Shown: one piece after another, positions 35,184 through 43,954 of the stretch
How positions within the stretch are numbered: position 1 is the stretch's first letter
Layout: each line of letters opens with the position of its first letter
From: Gammaproteobacteria bacterium
GTDB taxonomy: Bacteria > Pseudomonadota > Gammaproteobacteria > SZUA-140
Direction: 5' to 3'
DNA length: 64,000 bases
Assembly (NCBI GenBank): GCA_016218365.1
Contig: JACREF010000015.1
Coordinates: forward strand, 1 to 64,000
Translations under genes and position numbers: made by a program
Notes under the pieces: generated by a model
The model's input: only the letters and a program-made list of their open reading frames with translations
The model's database searches: none
Told to the model about the DNA's origin: nothing

Positions 35184-35267
35184 CATCAAACACCGTCCAC
35201 CCCGTCTTTCCAGCCGCGCCTACCTGCGGCGCGCTCAACACCGATACCGCGGATCACTCCGCCTGCA

Positions 35268-35360
35268 TCAAGAACTCTTCTTCAACAGATATGCGGCCAA
35301 GCCAAACGCCAACACAAACCACACCGCATACAGAATCAGGATACTGCCTGAAGTAATCAT
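35268..35360 (-). CDS. 30-residue single-helix membrane protein
   Basis: TTGGGAGGGTATCTCGAG precedes ATG 35360. The product MITSGSILILYAVWFVLAFG continues LAAYLLKKSS, one helix and a basic end. It is upstream of and codirectional with the diheme cytochrome gene. CcoQ-like size; the family cannot be assigned. Confidence 0.65.
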   Translation of the reverse strand: MITSGSILILYAVWFVLAFGLAAYLLKKSS

Positions 35361-35415
35361 CTCGAGATACCCTCCCAATTAAACGAAAATCCGTTGCCCG
35401 ATTTGGAGGACTGAA

Positions 35416-35444
35416 TATATATCATGCACTTTCCATACAGGCAA
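35416..35444 (-). promoter_or_regulatory. Possible promoter for the 30-residue ORF
   Basis: TTGCCT (35444-35439), 17 bases, TATATA (35421-35416) on the minus strand, 56 bases before ATG 35360. Each element matches consensus at four of six positions. The surrounding gap 35361-35572 is AT-rich and otherwise empty. Confidence 0.4.
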
Positions 35445-35572
35445 GAAAAAATAAATGCTTAGGAAAAGGCTCAGGATTTATGGCTTAGCCCCTGTTTAAT
35501 TGCTAAGCAAATTTCTTCGCCCGCGACAATCGGCTAAGCTATGCCCTCTTTTGCAACCCCACAGGGCCTGAC

Positions 35573-36985
35573 ATGTCTATGCTTGCCAAGATCAAACCGC
35601 TGCACTGGGGACTGTTGACGCTGCTGGGCTGGGGCGCCGTTGTACTGGCCAGCGGCCTGCTGCGGCTCGACGACACCCAGCACATCAACGAGGGTGCCGC
35701 ACGCGCACTGCTGCTGGTATGGTCGGTCGCCGACCGGGTCATCAGCCCGATCGTCACGCTCGGCATCCCCGATTTCCGCGCGGTGCTGTTCATCCCGCTG
35801 GGCCTGTACTGGCCCGGCAGCATCATCGCCGCCAAGGTGTTCACCTTGCTGCTGGCCTTTGCCGCCGCATGGCTGCTGCATCGCTGGAGCAGCCGCCGCC
35901 ACGGCGCCGAGGCGGCGCTGATTGCCACCGGCCTGCTGCTGATCTCGCCGTTTGTGCTGACCCAGGTCGACACACTGGGGGCCGGGCCATTCCTGCTGCT
36001 GATGCTGGCGCTCGGCGCCTGGATGGATGAGCGTTACCGTCATAACACGCGGCCGCTCGGCGGCTGGTATTTCCTGCAGCTGATGCTGATCGTCATCGCA
36101 CTGACGCTGCATCCGGCGGCGCTGGCCTACCCGGTGGCGCTGGCCTGGCACTGGTATCGTCAGCCGCTCGACACCCGCCAGCAGCGTCATTATTTCATCG
36201 GCATCGCGCTGGCCACGCTGTTTGCGCTGGTGATCAGGGGCGGCTGGGATCTGGTGCCGTGGTTCAACAACCTGCTGACGGCCTTTGCCGATTCGATCCT
36301 GACCTCGCCCGGCGACACCTCACGCTGGCTGATCGGGGCGCTGGTGCTGGTGCCTTTGCTGGCCGTGCTGGTGGCCGAGCGCCGGGCCATCCGCGACGAC
36401 CTGATGACGCGCATCCTGGCGCTGGCGGTGCTGTGCGGCGCACTGGCCGCCGACGGCAGCTGGGTGCTGCTGTGCATCACGACCTTGCTGTATCTGGGCA
36501 CACAACGCCTGATCCTGCTCAACCAGTTGCTCGGCGCACAGAACATGCTCGGGCAGCGCGGCCTGGTGCTGGCCATATTGCTGGTGGTGACGACGCTGTT
36601 CATGCAGAGCGACAAGGCGCACCGCACCGCCATCCTGGTCAATGATATCCCGCCCGATGACCTGCTGATCATGACGCTGGCGCAGGAACTGGCAGACCTG
36701 CCGGCTGAACAGCAGATCCTGATCATGAGTCAGTGGCCGGGACGCACAATGCTGGCGGTGCGCCGCCCGGTGGTATCCTTGCCACCCGCCTATCCGGATG
36801 CCGCAACGCTGCAGAAAAACACCCGCGCCGCGACCCACCTGATCTTTGATCCGCGCCATCCTGCCAGCCGGGCGCTGCGCGATCAGCTGCTGGAGATCCC
36901 GGACTACAGCCATCCGCTGTCGATCCAGCCCGGCGGCGTGATCCTGAAGCTGCGTGACGACAGCACGGCGCCAACACGGGGCTAG
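35573..36985 (+). CDS. Polytopic membrane protein, glycosyltransferase-39-like in outline
   Basis: The gene encodes 470 residues. About nine or ten helices lie in the first 345 residues (WGLLTLLGWGAVVLASGLL at the start). A luminal-type loop with Asp pair follows the first helix (RLDDTQHINEG), a position where GT39/GT83-type membrane glycosyltransferases have catalytic acids. The C-terminal part is soluble (ILVNDIPPDDLLIMTLAQEL). It may be a lipid-linked sugar transferase, but no decisive motif is visible. Confidence 0.65.
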   Translation: MSMLAKIKPLHWGLLTLLGWGAVVLASGLLRLDDTQHINEGAARALLLVWSVADRVISPIVTLGIPDFRAVLFIPLGLYWPGSIIAAKVFTLLLAFAAAWLLHRWSSRRHGAEAALIATGLLLISPFVLTQVDTLGAGPFLLLMLALGAWMDERYRHNTRPLGGWYFLQLMLIVIALTLHPAALAYPVALAWHWYRQPLDTRQQRHYFIGIALATLFALVIRGGWDLVPWFNNLLTAFADSILTSPGDTSRWLIGALVLVPLLAVLVAERRAIRDDLMTRILALAVLCGALAADGSWVLLCITTLLYLGTQRLILLNQLLGAQNMLGQRGLVLAILLVVTTLFMQSDKAHRTAILVNDIPPDDLLIMTLAQELADLPAEQQILIMSQWPGRTMLAVRRPVVSLPPAYPDAATLQKNTRAATHLIFDPRHPASRALRDQLLEIPDYSHPLSIQPGGVILKLRDDSTAPTRG

Positions 36986-37124
36986 TATCCGGGCACTGCC
37001 GGCCCGTGACATTCATTTACATTCCTCTACACCGCCATGATTCGCAGCGGGCCAAGCCTGTCTTATTGTTGGTGCTGTCGGGATCTTCCCGATCCGGACA
37101 GGACAACATTACTCAGGAGTTACT

Positions 37125-37230
37125 ATGAAAAAAGTCATCGCGTTTGCCTCTGCCGCCACCCTGCTCGCCGCCTTCTCGATACCCGGCATGGGCGGCTGAA
37201 GCCGTGGGTACTATAGCCGGTAAATCCTAA
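37125..37230 (+). pseudogene. Frameshifted small secreted-peptide gene
   Basis: CAGGAG precedes ATG 37125. The frame reads MKKVIAFASAATLLAAFSIP GMGG and stops at 37199. Removing one G from ATGGGCGG (37188-37195) restores a signal peptide ending PGMAA followed by EAVGTIAGKS and a TAA at 37230, where a repeat-like sequence begins. It is probably a decayed gene for a short exported peptide. The stretch 37231-37383 holds no gene. Confidence 0.5.
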
Positions 37231-37383
37231 CAGCCTGCTGAAATCACCCAGGCAACGCCTGTTGCATGAAACGCCATACTGGCCTGGGCTATTGCCGCAC
37301 CGAAACGATGGCCGTTAAAGTGGCCACCTGTTAGACTGAGGCCGGCTTAAGACGCGTCGAGGCAACAGCCCGATATCAATTCC

Positions 37384-37443
37384 ATGAACACTGAACTGTG
37401 GGTTACCGCCGAGCAGGTCACGCAGCATCTGGGCATCACATGA
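37384..37443 (+). pseudogene. N-terminal remnant of an excisionase-type HTH gene
   Basis: The 19 codons read MNTELWVTAEQVTQHLGIT, then TGA. This is the first part of the winged-helix/MerR-type domain of small HTH proteins often found at the head of hsd operons. The rest is missing. The stop overlaps the next start by ATGA, so the fragment could still serve as a leader for translational coupling. Confidence 0.5.
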
Positions 37444-39077
37444 GCCAGGAAGGACAACTCCTCGACCAGAAGTCATTGCGGGCAGTGACCGGCAAGACGG
37501 CAGACTGGAACGAGATCGCCAAGGATTGCATTGCCTTTGCCAATGCAACGGGCGGTCGGCTGCTGCTGGGCGTCGAGGATGGGCAGGATGCGCCGCCGGC
37601 CGGTCAAACAATCCCCGCCGACCTGCCCGACACCGTTCGGCGCAAGCTGGCCGAGCGCACCGTCAACGTTGCCGCGCTGCCTGATATCGTCACCGCTCCC
37701 AATGGCGGCCAGTACATCGAATTGCGCATCCCGCGCGCCATGGCCGTAGCGTCCACCACCGATGGCCGGTACTTCCTGCGCGTGGCCGATCAGAGCAAGC
37801 CCGTCACAGGCGACGACGTGATGCGGCTGGCCAGCGAGCGTTCCGCGCTGCCATGGGAAACGCAGACCACCTTGCATATTCCTCGCGTCGAGGCGGATGC
37901 GGCCAAGCGCGACAAGCTGCTGCAGGCCTTGCGCGCATCCGACCGCGTCAAGGCTTCAGTCAAGGAAAAGACCGACGATGAGTTGCTCGATCACTATCAG
38001 CTCGCGCAAGGGCAGACTCTTACCAACTTGGGCGTGCTCTGCCTTGGCCGCCAGCATCACCGCGCCCAACTCACCACAGCACCGGTCATCCAGTTCATCA
38101 AGTACGACGAGCACGGCCAGAAGGTCAACAAGCTGGTGTGGGACGACCACACGCAAAGCCCGATGGAACTGATCGAGGCGATCTGGCTGGAGGTGCCTGA
38201 CTTCCGCGAGCGCTACGAACTGCCCGATGGCCTGTACCGCCAGAACGTGCCGGCCTTCGATGAAATCGTGGTGCGCGAACTGTTGGTCAACGCGCTGGTG
38301 CATCGCCCCTACACCCAGCGCGGTGACATCTTCCTTAATCTGCATCCGGATCGGCTGGAGGTGGTCAACCCCGGCCCATTGCCACTGGGCGTCACGCCGC
38401 AGAATGTGCTGCACACCACCGTGCGCCGCAACGAGCACCTGGCCCGCCTGTTCCACGACCTGAAGCTGATGGAACGCGAAGGCAGTGGCTTCGACAAGAT
38501 CTTCGAGGTGCTGCTGTCTCAAGGCCGCCCGGCGCCGGAGCTGATCGAAACCCACGATCGCGTGCAGGTGACCGTACGCCGCCGCATCCTGAAGCCCGAG
38601 GTCATCGAATTCATCGCCAAGGCAGATCAGACCTACCAGCTCACCCAGCGCGAACGTATTGCCCTGGGCCTCCTGGCCCAGCACGACGCACTGACCGCAC
38701 GCGAGCTGGCAACCACCCTTGAGCTGCCATCGGTCGAAGCACTGCAGCCCTGGCTCAAGCGCCTGCTGGACTGGCATCTGGTGCAGAGCGCCGGCCGCAC
38801 CCAGGCCACGCGCTATTTTGTTGATCCGGGCCTGCTGCGCAGTCTCAATTTCACCGGCGAAACCACCCTCAAGCGCATCGAACCACATCGACTGGCCGCG
38901 CTGGTGCTCGAGGACCTGCAGCGCTACCCCGAGTCCGCCATCGGCGACATCCACCGGCGCATCGGTGGCGAGATTCATTCCAAGCAAGTCAAGCGCGCAT
39001 TGGAAGAGTTGATAGAGCGCGGCGCCGTGCGCTTTGAAGGCAACTACCGCTGGCGGCGGTACTGGGCGGTGTCATGA
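37440..39077 (+). CDS. AlbA_2/Schlafen-type ATP-binding protein of the hsd island
   Basis: The gene encodes 545 residues from ATG 37440. The N-terminal AlbA_2 domain (SLRAVTGKTADWNEIAKDCI, AFANATGGRLLLGVEDG) is followed by an ATP-binding region of COG2865 type (FDEIVVRELLVNALVHRPYT, LMEREGSGFDKIFE). C-terminal winged helices follow (LTARELATTLELPSVEALQP). Such proteins recur beside type I restriction genes and are thought to regulate or assist them. Overlaps by four bases at both ends tie it into the operon. Confidence 0.82.
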   Translation: MSQEGQLLDQKSLRAVTGKTADWNEIAKDCIAFANATGGRLLLGVEDGQDAPPAGQTIPADLPDTVRRKLAERTVNVAALPDIVTAPNGGQYIELRIPRAMAVASTTDGRYFLRVADQSKPVTGDDVMRLASERSALPWETQTTLHIPRVEADAAKRDKLLQALRASDRVKASVKEKTDDELLDHYQLAQGQTLTNLGVLCLGRQHHRAQLTTAPVIQFIKYDEHGQKVNKLVWDDHTQSPMELIEAIWLEVPDFRERYELPDGLYRQNVPAFDEIVVRELLVNALVHRPYTQRGDIFLNLHPDRLEVVNPGPLPLGVTPQNVLHTTVRRNEHLARLFHDLKLMEREGSGFDKIFEVLLSQGRPAPELIETHDRVQVTVRRRILKPEVIEFIAKADQTYQLTQRERIALGLLAQHDALTARELATTLELPSVEALQPWLKRLLDWHLVQSAGRTQATRYFVDPGLLRSLNFTGETTLKRIEPHRLAALVLEDLQRYPESAIGDIHRRIGGEIHSKQVKRALEELIERGAVRFEGNYRWRRYWAVS

Positions 39078-39244
39078 ACAAGCTATCGGACAACTTGCGC
39101 CATATCGGCGATAGCTGGGCGATAGAGAGAGGGCGATACGCCGGCGCCGGCCCCATGAATCAAAGCGTTCTATCGCCCACCGACAGTGCGCTGTGGGCGA
39201 TAGCCGCGCAACCGAACCTCACGTATTTCAGGACGCACCCATGA
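39074..39244 (+). CDS. 56-residue ORF linking the AlbA gene to hsdM
   Basis: ATG 39074 overlaps the preceding stop (ATGA) and its TGA overlaps the hsdM start (ATGA). It begins MNKLSDNLRHIGDSWAIERG and ends AIAAQPNLTYFRTHP. No family is recognised. The DNA also holds five copies of GGCGATAG, so the reading frame could be incidental to a regulatory region, or be a leader peptide. The double overlap favours translation. Confidence 0.45.
   Translation: MNKLSDNLRHIGDSWAIERGRYAGAGPMNQSVLSPTDSALWAIAAQPNLTYFRTHP
39107..39203. promoter_or_regulatory. Cluster of GGCGATAG words before hsdM
   Basis: Direct copies at 39107-39114, 39118-39125, 39132-39139 (GGCGATAC) and 39196-39203, and one inverted copy (CTATCGCC) at 39170-39177. 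Five copies of an 8-mer in 97 bp is unlikely by chance and suggests an operator for a restriction-system regulator. Confidence 0.55.
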
Positions 39245-41373
39245 GCGCCAACTTCCAACAACTTGCCAACTTCATCTGGTCCGTCGCCGATCTGCTGCGT
39301 GGCCCCTACCGCCCGCCGCAATACGAGCGTGTAATGCTGCCGCTCACGGTACTGCGCCGCTTCGATGCCGTGCTGGCGCCGAGCAAGGAGACAGTACTCA
39401 AGCGCCATGCCGAATTGACCAGTAAGGGCATGGCCAACATCGATGCCATCCTCAACAACCTGGCCAAGGATGAAAACGGCACTCCGCTGGGCTTCCACAA
39501 CCACAGTCACCTCGACTTCTACAAGCTCAAGGGCGATCCGGACAACATCGGCCGCCACCTGGCCGACTACATCAACGGCTTCTCCGAGAATATCCGCAAG
39601 ATCTTCGAGCGCTTCGAGTTCGAGAAGGAGATCGAAAAGCTCGAAGAGTCGAACCGCCTCTACCAGGTGGTTTCCCAATTCGCGGAGATCGACCTGCATC
39701 CGCGCAAGGTCGACAACATCACCATGGGTCTGGTGTTCGAAGACCTGATCCGGCGCTTCAACGAATCCGCCAATGAAACCGCGGGCGATCACTTCACGCC
39801 GCGAGAAGTCATTCAGCTCATGGTCAATCTGTTGCTGGAGCCCGATACCAACGTGCTCACACAGGCAGGTGTCATCGTCACTATCTGCGACCCGGCCTGC
39901 GGCACGGGCGGCATGCTGGCCGAGGCGCAAAACTGGATACGCGCCCACAACGAACAAGCGACCGTGAAGGTGTACGGGCAGGATTACAACCCGCGCTCGT
40001 ATGCCGTGGCTGCCTCCGACCTCTTGATCAAGGGCCAAAAGGACAGTCGCGTCGAGCTCGGCAACACGCTCACTGATGATCGCTTTGGCGACATGCACTG
40101 GTTCGATTACCTGCTGGCCAACCCGCCGTTTGGCGTGGACTGGAAAGCCGAGAAAAAGGAAATCGACCGCTGGCCAAACTTCCGTGGCTACACCGGCAAG
40201 CTACCACGCATCAACGACGGCGCCTTGCTCTTCCTGCTGCACATGATCAGCAAGTTTGCGGACTATCAGCCGGGCAACAAGGATTTGCCCGGCTCGCGCA
40301 CCGCCGTGGTCTTCAACGGCTCGCCCCTGTTCGCCGGCAGCGCCGGCAGCGGAGAAAGCGACATCCGCCGCTGGATCATCGAACGCGACCAGCTCGAAGC
40401 CATCGTCGCCCTGCCCGAGCAGATGTTCTACAACACCGGCATCGGCACCTTCATCTGGGTGGTCACCAACCGCAAGGCCGAGCACCGCAGGGGCAAGATC
40501 CAGCTCATCGACGCCCGCGAGCGCTACACGCCGATGAAGCGAAGTCTGGGCAACAAGCGCCGCTACCTCGACCAGGCTGCGCTTGATGACATCACGCGCG
40601 AACACGGCGCCATGGAGAACAGTAAGACCAGTCGCGTGTTCGACAACACCGACTTCGGCTACCGCCGCATCACCGTGCTCCGCCCGTTGCGGCTGCGCTT
40701 CCAGATCACCGACGAAGCACGCGAGCGCTTCCTCAACACCTGTCCCGAGCTGTTCGATGCCCTTCAGGCCGTACAGGACGAACTCGGCACTGAGCCGCTG
40801 CTGGACTGGAACCAGGCGTGGAATTCGGTGCAGAAGGTGTTCAGGGATCTGCCGGACGACATCGAGGGCTGGGCCAAGGGGGCGAAGGGGGCCGCGCAGA
40901 AGAAGATCTTCCGCGACTGTTTCACCGTGGTCGACCCCGAGGCCGCGCCCGTCATCGACAAGCACCACAAGGTCGAGCCGCTCGAGCGCGCCGCACTATT
41001 CCCCGACCAGACGCTCCCCACCGACCTTGCGAAGGATGATCTCTACACGCTGCTGGGTCTGCACGCCGACGGCAAAGGCAAGCACATCGAGTACGAACCC
41101 GACCCGGCGCTCAAGGATGCCGAGAACATCCCGCTGAAAGAAGGCATCGCCAGTTACTTCCTGCGTGAAGTGCGGCCCTACGTGCCCGATGCTTGGATCG
41201 ACCGCGAGACGCTGGACGAGCAGGACGACGGCATCGGCAAGGTGGGCTACGAGATCAACTTCAATCGCGTGTTCTTCCAGTACCAGCCACCGCGGCCGCT
41301 CCACGAGATCGATGCGGAGCTGGCCGGTGTCGAGCAGCGGATTCTGGAGTTGCTGCGCGAGGTGACGCAATGA
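39241..41373 (+). CDS. hsdM: Type I restriction-modification methyltransferase HsdM
   Basis: The gene encodes 710 residues. It is an adenine N6-methyltransferase and forms M2S with HsdS for modification and, with HsdR, restriction. N-terminal helical domain (FIWSVADLLRGPYRPPQYER), then the SAM site ICDPACGTGGMLAEAQNW and the catalytic motif LLANPPFGVDW. The start at 39241 removes the upstream extension. It is longer than E. coli HsdM (about 530) through its C-terminal region (KHHKVEPLERAALFPDQTLP), as in a common subfamily. Confidence 0.95.
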   Translation: MSANFQQLANFIWSVADLLRGPYRPPQYERVMLPLTVLRRFDAVLAPSKETVLKRHAELTSKGMANIDAILNNLAKDENGTPLGFHNHSHLDFYKLKGDPDNIGRHLADYINGFSENIRKIFERFEFEKEIEKLEESNRLYQVVSQFAEIDLHPRKVDNITMGLVFEDLIRRFNESANETAGDHFTPREVIQLMVNLLLEPDTNVLTQAGVIVTICDPACGTGGMLAEAQNWIRAHNEQATVKVYGQDYNPRSYAVAASDLLIKGQKDSRVELGNTLTDDRFGDMHWFDYLLANPPFGVDWKAEKKEIDRWPNFRGYTGKLPRINDGALLFLLHMISKFADYQPGNKDLPGSRTAVVFNGSPLFAGSAGSGESDIRRWIIERDQLEAIVALPEQMFYNTGIGTFIWVVTNRKAEHRRGKIQLIDARERYTPMKRSLGNKRRYLDQAALDDITREHGAMENSKTSRVFDNTDFGYRRITVLRPLRLRFQITDEARERFLNTCPELFDALQAVQDELGTEPLLDWNQAWNSVQKVFRDLPDDIEGWAKGAKGAAQKKIFRDCFTVVDPEAAPVIDKHHKVEPLERAALFPDQTLPTDLAKDDLYTLLGLHADGKGKHIEYEPDPALKDAENIPLKEGIASYFLREVRPYVPDAWIDRETLDEQDDGIGKVGYEINFNRVFFQYQPPRPLHEIDAELAGVEQRILELLREVTQ

Positions 41374-42644
41374 CGCCCACCATTCCTGTCGGCCCCGAAG
41401 CGCGGCGGCTTCGCTTTATTTTCGAAACCAAATCGGGTGCAACGCCTTCGAGTGGCGTTGAGGAGTACTGGGACGGTGATATCAACTGGGTGACGCCGGA
41501 AGACCTCGGCAAGCTCGGAGATCGCTATGTCCGAGAAACTCGCCGCCGCATTACCGAGGAGGGCTACAGGAACAGCGCAGTCAGCCTTGCTTTACCCGGT
41601 TCAATAGTCCTCTCGAAGCGAGCGCCGATCGGTCAAACCGCAATCCTTGCGGAGCCCTCCACTTGCAATCAGGGTTGTTTCCTGCTGACCCGCGTTAACC
41701 GCGTAGACGAGCGCTTCTACTACTACGCCTTGATTCACTTGCGTCCTGCTCTGGAGGCCTTGGGTCGAGGTTCGACCTTCATGGAGCTGTCCGCTGATGA
41801 TCTGCGGTCAGTGCCGATGCCATTTCCGAGTCAAGTGGACCAGCAGCTCATCGCCGACTACCTCGACCGCGAACTCGCCCGCATCGACGGGCTGATTTCC
41901 GAGAAGGAACGGATGCTGGCGCTGCTGGAAGAAAAGCGCGCGGCCCTCATCAGCCGCACAGTGACCCGCGGCCTTGACCCCAAAGTGCCACTCAAGCCCT
42001 CTGGCCAAGATTGGCTCGGTGAGATCCCGGTGCATTGGGAAGTTCGTACGCTGAAGCGGTCTAGTTCGAGAATCGACACGGGAACAACTCCCTCCGCGTC
42101 ATTCATGGATGGGTCGCTGCCTTCAGATTTCACGTGGTTCACGCCAAGCGATTTTAAACATGGTGGCGTGATTACTGAATCAAATAGGAAAATTCCACAA
42201 CAGGCAGTGGATGAAGGAGAGGCAAAGGTCTTTCCTGCGCACTCGCTTATGGTTATAGGGATTGGCGCGACGCTAGGCAAGGTGGCTAGTTCTATTGCTG
42301 AGTTTTCGGCGAATCAGCAGATCAATGTGATCACGCCATCAGATTCAATTCGTTGGGATTACCTGCTCTATGTCCTGCAGGGGTACGAGAATGTATTCAG
42401 TGCACATGCAAACTCAGCCACGTTACCGATCCTCAATCAGGAGCGACTGGGCTTCATTCGAGTTCCTGTGCCGCCGCCTGCCGAACAAGACGCGATCGTC
42501 AGGAAGCTAAATGAGTCGCGCGCAGCCTACACAGAGGTCTATCGATCGCTTGGCGACTCAACCTCCTTGCTCAAGGAACGCCGCGCCGCGCTTATCTCCG
42601 CGGCTGTCACCGGCCAGATCCCACGGGAGGAGATAACTGGATGA
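41370..42644 (+). CDS. hsdS: Type I specificity subunit HsdS
   Basis: The gene encodes 424 residues, ATGA overlap with hsdM. Two target-recognition domains, each followed by a conserved helix: LIADYLDRELARIDGLISEK with ALLEEKRAALISRTVTRG, and later DAIVRKLNESRAAY with LLKERRAALISAAVTGQIP. The second domain begins at WLGEIPVHWEVRTLKR. The first lacks the usual leading segment and starts almost directly at the recognition domain. Base composition drops within the second domain (about 42050-42450), a sign of domain exchange. Confidence 0.94.
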   Translation: MTPTIPVGPEARRLRFIFETKSGATPSSGVEEYWDGDINWVTPEDLGKLGDRYVRETRRRITEEGYRNSAVSLALPGSIVLSKRAPIGQTAILAEPSTCNQGCFLLTRVNRVDERFYYYALIHLRPALEALGRGSTFMELSADDLRSVPMPFPSQVDQQLIADYLDRELARIDGLISEKERMLALLEEKRAALISRTVTRGLDPKVPLKPSGQDWLGEIPVHWEVRTLKRSSSRIDTGTTPSASFMDGSLPSDFTWFTPSDFKHGGVITESNRKIPQQAVDEGEAKVFPAHSLMVIGIGATLGKVASSIAEFSANQQINVITPSDSIRWDYLLYVLQGYENVFSAHANSATLPILNQERLGFIRVPVPPPAEQDAIVRKLNESRAAYTEVYRSLGDSTSLLKERRAALISAAVTGQIPREEITG

Positions 42645-43954
42645 AGCTTGAAACCCTTTCCCTGGCGCACTGCGGCGGGTTCGAGCAGCTCGACATCGCC
42701 TTCGAGCCGGATGTGACACTGATCGCCGGTGTCAACGGCGTGGGCAAGTCCACAGTGCTGCACGCGCTGACGGTTCTGCTGTCACGGGCAATGCCGGAGT
42801 TCACACCCTCGCGCTCGGTGCCGCTGTACTTCACCGATGACGACATCCACGGTGACAAGGACTCGTTGGAGGTGTCCGCGCGCATCCGGATCGATGGGCA
42901 GACCATCAATGCCGGGGTGCAGCGCTTGCGCGCGGCGGACGAGAAGGGCGACCGCTTCATGCTGCTGCGGCAGGCCGAATATGCCACCGGCGCCACCGAT
43001 TTCGCCCAGGCGCTGAGCGCCCGCACGCTGACCGGTGAGCTGGAAGCGGGCATGAAGGAGACCCGCGCCGCGCTGGCGACCCTGAAGAGCACGGCCCATC
43101 CGCCGCTGGCAGTGTATTTCTCGCCCAAGCGCCAGTTGCCCGGGCAGCCGCGCAGCCTGCCAGAGGCCAAGCCCTTCGAACCGTCCATCGCCTACGGCCG
43201 CGCTCTGCACGATCGCGAGGTGGAACTGCGCGAGTTCATGCACTGGTTCCGCACCCAGGAGAAGCTGGGCGCGGCCAGCGAGCCACGCCGACTCAAGGTG
43301 CTGGACGCGCTGTGTACCGTGGTCAGCGACCTCGTGCCCGAGTTCAGCAACCTGCGCATCCAGGAGCAACCGCGCCTCGGCTTCGTGGTGGACAAGCGCG
43401 GCCAGCCCTTCTACCTGCATCAGCTGTCCGACGGTGAGCGCGGCCTGCTGGCCCTGGTGTTCGACCTCACCCGGCGCCTGGCCATCGCCAACCCGGACAG
43501 CGACAACCCCATCGCCGACGGCGTGGCGCTGGTGCTGATCGATGAGATCGAGCTACACCTGCATCCCAAGTGGCAGCGCGATGTCATCAAGCGACTTCCG
43601 GCCATTTTCAAGAGCTGCCAGTTCGTCATTACAACACACTCACCCCAGGTGATCGGTGAGACGGAAGCGAGCTGCGTCAGACTTCTTTCCTGGTGTAATG
43701 GGAAAGTGGTTGTCGACACGCCTGCCATGGCCTATGGCACAGACTCGAATTGGATTCTCAATGTGCTTATGGGCGCAGACGAGATGAATGAGGATGTGGA
43801 GGCCGCATTGGAAACCGTCTCCCGACATATTGCTGAGCGCAGTCTCGATAAAGCGAGAGCACTGATTGAAACGCTGCGAAAGAATGTCGGCAACACGGAA
43901 GCCATTCAGCGACTGGCTTCAATGATCGAACGCGTCGAGCGGCTGGGAAAATGA
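42641..43954 (+). CDS. SMC/RecF-like AAA ATPase, PtuA-like
   Basis: The gene encodes 437 residues. Walker A LIAGVNGVGKSTVLHALTVL, signature HQLSDGERGLLALVFDL, Walker B VALVLIDEIELHLHPKW and the H-loop VITTHSPQVIGE mark an ABC-type ATPase of the OLD/RecF class with no TOPRIM domain. Followed by an HNH-type gene in ATGA overlap, it matches the PtuA/PtuB plan of Septu defence. It is inserted between hsdS and hsdR. It may sense DNA ends or phage products and license the partner nuclease. Confidence 0.82.
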   Translation: MKLETLSLAHCGGFEQLDIAFEPDVTLIAGVNGVGKSTVLHALTVLLSRAMPEFTPSRSVPLYFTDDDIHGDKDSLEVSARIRIDGQTINAGVQRLRAADEKGDRFMLLRQAEYATGATDFAQALSARTLTGELEAGMKETRAALATLKSTAHPPLAVYFSPKRQLPGQPRSLPEAKPFEPSIAYGRALHDREVELREFMHWFRTQEKLGAASEPRRLKVLDALCTVVSDLVPEFSNLRIQEQPRLGFVVDKRGQPFYLHQLSDGERGLLALVFDLTRRLAIANPDSDNPIADGVALVLIDEIELHLHPKWQRDVIKRLPAIFKSCQFVITTHSPQVIGETEASCVRLLSWCNGKVVVDTPAMAYGTDSNWILNVLMGADEMNEDVEAALETVSRHIAERSLDKARALIETLRKNVGNTEAIQRLASMIERVERLGK

